This document shows positions 55,864-64,000 of a stretch of DNA of 64,000 nt, in pieces. The stretch is from Smallanthus sonchifolius (Eukaryota; Streptophyta; Magnoliopsida; Asterales; Asteraceae): positions 77,383,501-77,447,500 of the forward strand of contig CM042021.1 of NCBI GenBank assembly GCA_023525975.1, written 5' to 3'. The stretch's first letter is position 1; every line of letters starts with the position of its first letter. The notes under the pieces are model-generated. The model did no database searches and was not told where the DNA came from. It saw only the letters and a program-made list of their open reading frames with translations. Made by a program: the position numbers and the translations under genes.

Positions 55864-57285
55864 CATTGGTTATAGAGAACTAGGATTGCATACTAGACTA
55901 TAACCGCACACATTCATTAGTTACATGGCACAGACACTCATACATGATACACACAACATCCAGACATACATTTCATTGCAGTCATGTTGACATCATTCAT
56001 ATCACCCTCTGCTGATGAGGAACACATCATTTGCATTGCATAATCATTCCCAGTGGCAACACTTAGGGAATCACCAGAACATCATCCACTCCCATCCGAG
56101 GGCAGCGAGACGGAGCCTTCGGAAGAGTCAGTTACATCACCATCACCAGTTGGGTATGGTGGGCTTTCTCAGGTCCATGTTATGGATGACACTCAGCACT
56201 AACGCATATCTCTTTGGGAGTTGGGATCGTCGGAGGCGAGTCCCTACTGTACCTACTAGCAACAATACGCCGAGCGAAGGCAAACCGTTGCACGCATTAT
56301 TGCAGAATCCATTGACACGTAGATGTCATCACTTTTCGAGCCATGGGCTTGCGTCTTTGGCCAATATTCTGTTGAAGATAGATTGACCACAAAGTTGAGA
56401 ATGAATTGCTCGTTGCATACTCAGACCCTAGCCTGACTCAGTTGGAAGGACGGCAACTTTGCTGCTTCCTATAACTCGTATCCATAAATTAGTTTCACTC
56501 CTTGAAGTCGCATTTCGCGTGCATGATTCATCTACAATCCGTTGGATTGGACTATCGTATTGTGTTTCAACTCGGGTGAATACTCGATCAAACAATCCCC
56601 GACTACTCATACTGATATGAGTCCTAGTTGATCAACTTATGGTTGATGACTAAGCTCCTCTATGACTTATCATCTCTGACTCTATACTTGGAAATACAAA
56701 CTAAAGGACATTATGACACAGGACAGGGAGGAGCTAGGGTGAGTATGCAAAGCAAATTATCATTACGGGTGCACACGTAATAGTAATTTGAGGTGCATGT
56801 AAGTCCTGGTGAAACCTAGTGTGTGGATAAATGGTCCTAATCTGTGATCTATCCATCGTATTATTTTCACTCATGTAAGAGTCTTAGTGACCTTACGACT
56901 CTCATTCAAACCTGATCAATGGAACCACCTAAAGTGAAACTCTAGTAGAACCTCAGGGTAAAACCCGCCGACTCCAACTGTGTAAGTGGAATTTGAGAAA
57001 TTCTTCCTAAACTAACACGTAATTCCTTACACTACAACAATAGATTCCATTTGACTCTATTACTTTACCCTGTGACTAATCCTTGGTCTAGTTTGATTTA
57101 TACCCCAGGATATCCAACTCCGTAAACAGACTTCTCTTTTCACAAAATGATCCCGTTGTTCCGATGCCATTAGAAAACGGGGATTTAATCCAACCAACCA
57201 TCGATTGAACGCGACTACTTGAAAAGTCAACCTATCTCATAAAATTTCTTTTCCTACATGTGAACCTCTTCCCTTAGTCTTTGCA
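55864..57285 (+). other. G1 internal region without a recognisable gene
   Basis: This is where gag should be. I see only short, broken frames and no zinc knuckle, so gag is decayed beyond recognition or deleted. Confidence 0.55.
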
Positions 57286-60200
57286 TTGACCGACACTTAC
57301 CTTATAAGCACGGGTCTCACTAGAAGTCTCAGCATGACTTCACAAATTTCTTACTGGTACGGTCGTACTCCAACCCTACTAGAAGCTAAGTACACTATAG
57401 AAATAGCCAATGGACAGATAATTGAAGCAACTCATATTCTTAAGGGTTGTAAACTTAGATTGGCTGATCATGAACTTGACATTGACCTTATGCCAGTCAC
57501 ACTAGGCAATTTCGACGTAATTGATGGTATGGATTGGTTATCTAAGAACCAAGCCGAAATTATTTGTTGTGAGCAAATTTGCTGCCCAAGGCAAAAGGAG
57601 TAGTGTAGTCATAGGCATCATGTCCTTCATAAGAGCGCAGAAGTGCTTGCGTAAAGGTCATACTACCATTCTGGCTCTTGTCGCCGAACAGCCATAAGGG
57701 GAGAAGAAGATTGACGATATCCTGATCATTCATGAATTGCAAGAACTATCCACACAACTGCAAAACTTATTAAATAAAGGTTTCATTAGACCTAGCTCAT
57801 CGCCATGGCGAGCTCCAGCCTATTAAAGTAACCAGCAAGGACCTTTATCCTTTACCCCGCATCGATGATTTGTTTGATCAACTCCAGGGATCAAGCTTCT
57901 ATTCCAAGATATTTCCTAGATCCGGTTATCATCAACTGAGAGTCCGAGACGAGGGCATCTCAAAGATGACATTCAAAACTAGGTATGGTCACTACGAATT
58001 CAGGGTCATGCCCTTCGGATTGATCAACGCACCCGCGACATTCATGAACCTCATAAACCGTGTGTGTAAACCATACCTTGAACAGATCATCATCGTCTTC
58101 GTTAATGACATTCTCATCTATTCCAAGAATAGAGATGAACATGAGGAACACCTTCGTTTGATTCCGAAACTGCTAAAGAAAGAATAATTGTATGCTAAAT
58201 TCTCTAAGTGCGAATTCTGAATTCACGAAGTGCAATTCCTAGAACATGTAGTCAATGAGAAGGGAATACATTTCGATCCATCTAAAATAGAGGCCATCAA
58301 GGATTAGGCGGCACCGACAAGTTCGACTGAGGTGCGACAATTTCTAGGATTGGCTGGCTATTACCGTCATTTCATCGAGGGATTCTCCAAGATTGCTCAA
58401 CCCTTCACGGCCTTAACTCAAAAGAGGAAACCCTATAACTGGGGTGACACCAGGGGTCAGCATTTCAAATCCTAAAGCAGAAACTCTACAGTACACCATC
58501 CTATCTTTTCATGGGGGACGGATGATTTTGTGGTGTACTGTGATCCATCTATCCAGGGTCTTAGTTGTGTACTGATGCGACGCGAGAAGGTGATCGCATA
58601 CGCTTCTCGTCAACTAAAAATCCACGAGGAGAAACTACACGACTCACGACTTAGAATTGGGAGCTGTGGTATTTGCACTAAAGATCTGGAGACACTACTT
58701 GTACGGTACCAAGTGCACTATCTACACCGATCACAAGAGTCTTCAGCATATCTTTGAGCAGAAAAAGTTAAACATGCGACATCGTCGTTGGATCGAGATC
58801 TTGAATGATTATGACTGTGCGATCAGGTATCATCCGGGTAAGGCAAACGTTGTAGCTGATGCATTTAGTCGAAAGGAAACCAAGCCCAAACAGTTCGAGC
58901 TTTACAGCTTACTATTCACACCGGGTTACCTGACAAAATCCGTAGAGCTCAACTTGAAACCCTTAAGGGAGAAAACCTACCGCTGGAAGCCACACGCGGT
59001 ATGGAAGAATAACTCGAGGTCAAATCTGACGGCATTTGCTACTTCGCTGAGCGAATATGGGTTCCAGTATTCGGGAACTTAAGGGAACTAGTCATGGATG
59101 AAGCTCATAAATCTCGTTACTCCGTTCATCTAGGTTCCGACAAGATGTACCATGACCTAAAGGTGCCGTATTGGTGGCCAGAGATGAAGGCCGATATAGC
59201 CACCTATGTGAGCAAGTGCCTGACTTGCGCAAAGGTCGAAGTAGAATATCAAAAACCTTCCGGTCTACTCCAGCAACTCGAGATTCCCATGTGGAAATGG
59301 GAGTAGATATACATCGACTCTATCACAAAATTACCACGAACTCCTAGCGGATGCGACACAATTTGGGTGATCGTCGATCGTCTGACTAAATCCGCTCACT
59401 TCTTAACGATCAGAAAGGCTGACAAAATGGAAAAACTTACTCGTATTTACTTAAAAGGAGCAGTCTCTCGGTACGGAGTGCCAATTTCTATTCTTAGGAT
59501 CGAAACGCTCGATTCACATCCCATTTCTGGCAATCTCTACAAAAATCTTTAGGTGCATGTCTAAACATGAGTACGACATATCATCCTCAAACTGATGGTC
59601 AAACGGAATGTACCATCCAAACCTTAGAGGACATGCTACGAGCTTGTGTGATCGATTTCGGTAACACTTGAGATCTCACTTACCTTTAGTGGAGTTTTCC
59701 AACAATAATAGTTATCACACTAGCATCAAGGCAAGACCATTCGAGGCACAGTACGGACGGAAATGCCGATCTCCTATCTGTTGGGCTGAAGTTGGGGATA
59801 GCTAACTTACAAGTCCCGAACTTGTATTCGAAACTTCTAAAAAGATCATGCATATTAGAAACCGTATGGCGGCAGCTCGTGATCGCCAAAAGAGCTATGC
59901 CGACAAACGTCGCAAGCCGTTAGATTTTCTAGTAGGTGTCATGTTTCTACTCAAGGTCTCACCTTGGAAAGGTGTGATTCGCTTTGGGAAACGAGGCAAG
60001 CTGAATACTCGTTATGTTGGACCGTTCAAAATATTAAAGAGAATTGGCCCAGTAGCGTATCAACTGGACCTACCTAAAAGACTTGGTGGTGTACACGATG
60101 TCTTTCATGTCTTGAGCCTGAAGAAATGTCTAGCAGACGAGACACTCGTTGTTCCTCTTAAGGAACTACACATATATGAACAATTGCGCTTCATTGAAGA

Positions 60201-60369
60201 ACCGGTAGAAATCATGGATAGCGAAGTCAAAACGCTCAAACGCAGTAAAATGCCTATTGCCAGAGTCCGTCAGAACTCGAAACACGAACCGAAATTCACA
60301 TGGGAGCGCGAGGATCAGATGAAGCGCGACTTTCCTCATCTGTTCCAGCACTTCATGACAATCACTTAA
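57286..60369 (+). pseudogene. pol: G1 pol, degenerate
   Basis: Ty3 pol remains in order. There is the end of the protease domain (DVIDGMDWLSKNQAE), then RT with a deletion near 57820 and an active site FVND in place of F(I/V)DD, plus loss of the Asp in the KIDL motif (KIFP). RNase H (VVADAFSRKE) and the integrase zinc domain (CLTCAK) and core follow. The C-terminal tail ends FTWEREDQMKRDFPHLF, the chromodomain-like end that G2 has lost. Stops and frameshifts are frequent (for example near 57601, 58185, 58305, 59080, 59304, 59550, 59670 and 59803). Confidence 0.87.
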
Positions 60370-60386
60370 GGTACTATTCTAATTTT

Positions 60387-60493
60387 CGGGACGAAAATTC
60401 TTTCAACTAGGAGATGACGTGACATCCAGAATTTTTATGTTTATTTTTTCTATCTTAATTTTCAGGACGAAAATTCTTTCAACTAGGGGATGA
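60387..60493 (+). repeat. Duplicated polypurine tract and LTR start of G1
   Basis: The phrase GGGACGAAAATTCTTTCAAC followed by TAGGAGATGACGTGACATCC (about 60387-60430) recurs as AGGACGAAAATTCTTTCAAC and TAGGGGATGATGTGACATCC (about 60463-60503). Only the second is followed by the full LTR. Confidence 0.85.
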
Positions 60494-61448
60494 TGTGACA
60501 TCCGACAATTTAGGGTTAACCCCGTTAACTAAACTCGGTTAAATCCTAACCTAGTAACTCAAATCTCAAACCTTAGGGACTGATTCAGTCAATATCTAAA
60601 CTCAACCTTGAGGGACTAAGCCGAAATTTATCTAAACTAAAGTGGTTGACCCTGAAAAGTCAAAATCAGGAGTTTAAGGTGCTGTTGGCTTTCCAAAGTC
60701 AAACCTAACCTTCAATTGATTCGAATCAAACCAGAAACTGAAATGGCTACTCGAATTCAACGCTGTTAATCATCGTATTGATGATATCGATCATCAATGT
60801 ATTGTTTCCATACGTTTTTGATGGTTAATGAGTACGAAGTTAATACTAGAACTCACAACCGTCGATCCCTCGTCATTAACCCATCAAATTCGATTAATCC
60901 GACCATAATTCGCACGAATTGAACACTCATACATCCTAGTCGCATCCCTCAGAGCCTTTTGCCTACACCAATTCGATCGGAAACAGGGCCGTGGTCACCA
61001 GAGATCAATCAAGTTACGATCGACACCCTTTTAGTCGAACTCCTACAATTCGACTTCCATTCTGGTAATTCCTTACACCATTAGCTTCGTTTCATTACCT
61101 AGATCAAAAGCCCAATCATTAATATGGCTTAAAACATCGGATCGATCGTGAACCCAATTCTAGGGTGAACCCCAATCTAAACACGTTTACAATTCAATTA
61201 ATTCACCTGGTTAGAATCGTAATCTCATATCCTTTGACAACCCCATGTTAATTGTATCATACAACATCGATCTGTTCATGATCCATAAACCTAGGTTTTG
61301 TTCATAATCGAATTAAGGGTTTTGATCCTAGACTCAAGCATAATTCAATTAAAATATACGGTTTGACTCGCAACCCAGTGATTGTAAAAAGCCCTATGAA
61401 TCCAACACCTTTCAATATCAGAACCGGTCAAATCGAATTCGTGATCTT
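60494..61448 (+). repeat. G1 3' LTR, truncated
   Basis: It matches 44086-45040 with scattered substitutions. It stops at GTGATCTTAA, where an unrelated LTR end begins. Confidence 0.88.
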
Positions 61449-61534
61449 AATGTCCCACCCCGATGATTCCGCCATCGGTCGGGGTGTGACATATTGGTAT
61501 CAGAGACTTGGTTATAGGGAATTAGGTTATTAGA
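61449..61534 (+). repeat. Plus-strand LTR end and PBS fragment of G3
   Basis: TGTCCCACCCCGATGATTCC to GGGTGTGACA is the terminal ~43 bp of an F/G3-type LTR, followed by a PBS-like TGGTATCAGAGA and about 30 bp of leader. The same LTR end follows directly in inverted orientation. Confidence 0.8.
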
Positions 61535-62789
61535 TGTCACACCCCAACCGACGGCGGAATCATCGGGGCGGGACATGTAGACTGTTCATGAGCTCAAGGT
61601 TGACTAAATTGTAATATGTTAAATCCATTTCCATTCAAACAAACATGAATCAAATTCAAAGTACATAATGAAATAAAATTTGTTTTTGAATTAAGATTAA
61701 CTAGGTTCAAAGCCTATGTGTAGCATGTCTTGATCAAACTCATATGAAAGCACCTGAAACATGAATAAAATAAGGTCAACTAAAAAGTTGGTGAGTATGA
61801 CACAGGTTTGTATATAGATAGCATATAATTTGTAAACCAAATCCTTTACATAACATGATAAATAAGGCGTTTATGGGGAGCAGCTATTGTGTAACCAAGT
61901 ACAATCAAACCTTTGTAACTAGCATGCAAAAATTGTGTTGTCGGTTTCAATCACCGCGCACCTGGGTGGGTTTGTCAGACTCAATAGATCTATCATTGAA
62001 AACCGTCGGCTTGAATAGTTAATGATTGCACATAATAGCATACAAAAGTTAGCACACATAGCACTCGGGCATAAAGCTCAAATTTGTACACATGAATGTA
62101 AATAGGATTTGTACTTGTGTTGTTTGTGTAAATGTAAACATGTAATTTGTATATAGTTCATGTTTCACCCCAAAAGTGTAAAAGAGTAAAAGGGGCTATG
62201 AAATACTCACTTGTATCGAAGGCGTAGCTAACACGAGATACTAGATAGTAATGTGATCCTTGTATTGCACAATGTTAACCTAGAGTGTAATGTATATTGC
62301 ATTAATAATGCACAATAGTCTAAGTCTAAGTCTAAGGTTGAATTGGATAAAGTTAGTGATTGGTAAATGAAATTATTGTATAAAATGGAAGATTTGAAAT
62401 GAATATTTTTAGAATATTTTGAATAAGGTTTGAGTTTGAAATAATTAAATAAGTAAATTAGATAATTATTGTTTATGAAAATGATGTGAGTATTAGATGT
62501 ATTTAAGTATAACTAAATAGATGCTTTTGTTCAAATATTAATCAAATAAATAATTATAACTCTATTCATTTATTTATAAAGTGTAACTTAGACATTAAAA
62601 TATTATTAAGTGTAGGGTTTATAAATTAAATGTTGGACTTTAAATAATTCCCTTTTATTTTAAGATTAAACATTTGATCTTTTCTAAATAAAGGTAATAC
62701 AGATTTTTAAATTTAATTACTTTTATTTTAAAAACAACTCTGGAATATTAATTGTTTTTAAAAATATAAAAATATAAACATTCTGCCAA

Positions 62790-63070
62790 CACACACGACC
62801 GTGCCAGGGAAGGGCACGATCGTGCTTCGTCGGGCGCGACCGTTCTGGACAGGGCGCGACCGTGTTGGTCAAACAGAGGACAACTGGCCAAATCACTAGG
62901 CACGACCATGCCTTATACAGACACGACCGTGTCTATGCTTCAAGGGCACGACCAGGTCTAGCCAACGAGCATGACTAGGTCTGAGCAGGAGGCACGACCG
63001 CGCTGGAAGTTGACACGACCGCATCTCCCGAGGCACGACCGCGCTACATGATTAGCGCGACCGTGTCCCT
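62790..63070 (-). repeat. Inverted-repeat array in G3 LTR, first cluster
   Basis: Roughly ten copies of a GGCACGACCGTGC / GGCGCGACCGTG motif at irregular spacing. The clearest is the perfect 12-bp palindrome GCACGATCGTGC at 62814-62825. Confidence 0.8.
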
Positions 63071-63669
63071 TTCAAAACAGGAACGAATTGAATGATTTTT
63101 ATATTTATAGAACTGGAATGCATAGGGCATTCATTAACAAGGTTCTTATGAGTCTTTTGGTATAGGTTAATCGTGTTTAAAACATGTTTAGAACCGGATT
63201 CGGTTAAACTATTTTAAATGAAAATACGGTTTCGGGTTCGAGTAGATTTCGATATTGAAAGCCGAAATTGAATTAGGGCTTTTGATCTAAAGAATAAATA
63301 GATAGTTTAGAAGGTTTCGATTACCCTGCAGGACGATGAATTGATGGCCTAGGGTAGGGACGATTTCCGACGATGACAGGAGTGGTCTCCGGTGCCTTCT
63401 GCTGTAACTCCGACTGCTTCAATGGCTTCGGGTGTCCCAGAGAGGGTAGTAAATCGTATAGTGATGGATTGCTTGAGAGCATTCGGATTGTAGAGAGGAT
63501 TTGTGGCCTTGAGATAAAATCCTTTGAGGCTAAACGAATTCTGGATTAATTGGTTGTAAAGGGAATAATTGGTAGTATTATTTTCTTTATTAATGAGAAT
63601 AAAACGTAAAACGGTTTTGAATTCAAACGATCGGGTGATTAAAGTCACAATTACGTTTCAACTGGTACG

Positions 63670-63800
63670 CAGACGTGACCGTGCCAAGATAGGCATGACC
63701 GTGCCTAGACACCGGGCGCGATCATTCCGAAGCAAGTCGCGCGACCGTGCCGAAACACTTGGCGCGACCGTGCCAGGACGAGACGCGACCGTGCTTACTT
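63670..63800 (-). repeat. Inverted-repeat array in G3 LTR, second cluster
   Basis: About six more copies of the same GCGCGACCGTGCC-type motif, upstream of the TATA-like box in minus sense. Confidence 0.8.
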
Positions 63801-64000
63801 AGGGTTTCTTGATATTTTTCAACTTTAGTCCTTGTAGCTTTAGTTTTGATATGTTTGTATAAAATAGTTACTTTTATAGAGGTTAATTGCATATAACTGA
63901 GTAAAACAACCGGATTTGTATTGAGTCATTGCATTTAATTTATGGCGAAAGATATAATAAGACAATGCACGAGAATTTGGTTTAAAATGCGTTACATTGA

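Larger units (their letters stand above)
44086..61448 (+). mobile_element. G1: decayed Ty3 element, split by G2
   Basis: It consists of 5' LTR (44086-45638 plus 54510-55848, with G2 inserted between), PBS, an internal region with a degenerate pol, a polypurine tract and a partial 3' LTR (60494-61448). The first ~955 bp of both LTRs match closely, proving the pairing. The 3' LTR is cut at 61448 by another LTR fragment. G1 is inserted in the gag of E3. Confidence 0.85.
61535..64000 (-). repeat. G3: Ty3-type LTR in minus orientation, running off the window
   Basis: It begins TGTCACACCCC, the reverse of the LTR end at 61449-61492. Its first ~700 bp match the 3' third of the F LTR in reverse (GTTGGTGAGTATGACA, CCACCCAGG and GGGGTGAAACATGA motifs). 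It carries two arrays of GCACGACCGTGC-type repeats and a minus-strand TATAAATATA box near 63097-63108. No LTR start is seen before 64000. Confidence 0.7.

Noticed and set aside
63349..63802. ORFs near the right end of the window
   Set aside because: They overlap the GC-rich repeat cluster of the G3 LTR and show no recognisable protein features.

Overview
The window looks like repeat-dense intergenic DNA from a flowering plant. Every coding signal I recognise is retroelement-derived (Ty1/copia and Ty3/gypsy gag, protease, integrase, reverse transcriptase, RNase H). All five primer-binding sites found match, or nearly match, the plant initiator-Met tRNA site TGGTATCAGAGC. Gag/pol and accessory-protein wording resembles elements I know from Asteraceae (daisy family); that placement is inference. 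I found no convincing host gene, rRNA, functional tRNA gene or CRISPR.

Layout. (1) 61-8932, minus: E1, a copia-type element with both LTRs and a matching 5-bp target duplication, but carrying only gag and a giant accessory ORF (aORF), with no pol. It sits in an older LTR-like sequence (1-60 plus 8938-9842). (2) 9843-12034, plus: E1b, a related LTR and PBS joined directly to the 3' half of an aORF. (3) 12035-22135, minus: E2, a SIRE-like copia element (3' LTR, aORF, long spacer, deleted pol, gag). It meets at about 22.13 kb a head-to-head inverted copy of its own gag-protease-integrase on the plus strand (22136-27319). (4) 27320-29823: F, a Ty3 LTR with PBS. (5) 29824-31893: the 3' end of a copia element of the E3 family fused to a Ty3 pol fragment. 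(6) 32618-44085, minus: E3, a third copia element with aORF, spacer, pol and gag, cut off inside gag by (7) G1, a decayed Ty3 element (44086-61448). The 5' LTR of G1 is split by (8) G2 (45639-54509), a very young Tekay-like Ty3 element. G2 has near-identical LTRs, an extra ORF before gag and one 1510-residue gag-pol ORF. (9) 61449-64000: inverted LTR ends of another Ty3 family.

The most interesting pattern crosses element boundaries. E1, E2 and E3 each encode a homologous, strongly diverged aORF in sense, between pol and the 3' LTR. Each family also has its own roughly 20-24-bp inverted repeat. Copies of that repeat occur in the LTR U3 just upstream of a TATA box, and again in the spacer before the aORF, next to a second TATA-like box. 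The sequence of the repeat differs between families, but its shape (8-10-bp arms, 2-5-base centre) is kept, in E2 with paired compensating changes. Two Ty3 families (G2, G3) also carry arrays of short inverted repeats in their LTRs. E2 and E3 additionally share a collinear block of about 0.75 kb of conserved noncoding sequence immediately after pol. My reading is a retroelement-encoded regulatory circuit: the LTR promoter and a separate internal aORF promoter share family-specific palindromic sites. This is inference and nothing in the sequence proves it.

Most ORFs are broken. G2 is closest to intact, but it has lost the last few residues of its chromodomain-like tail to a TGG-to-TAG change and the last 13 bp of its 3' LTR.
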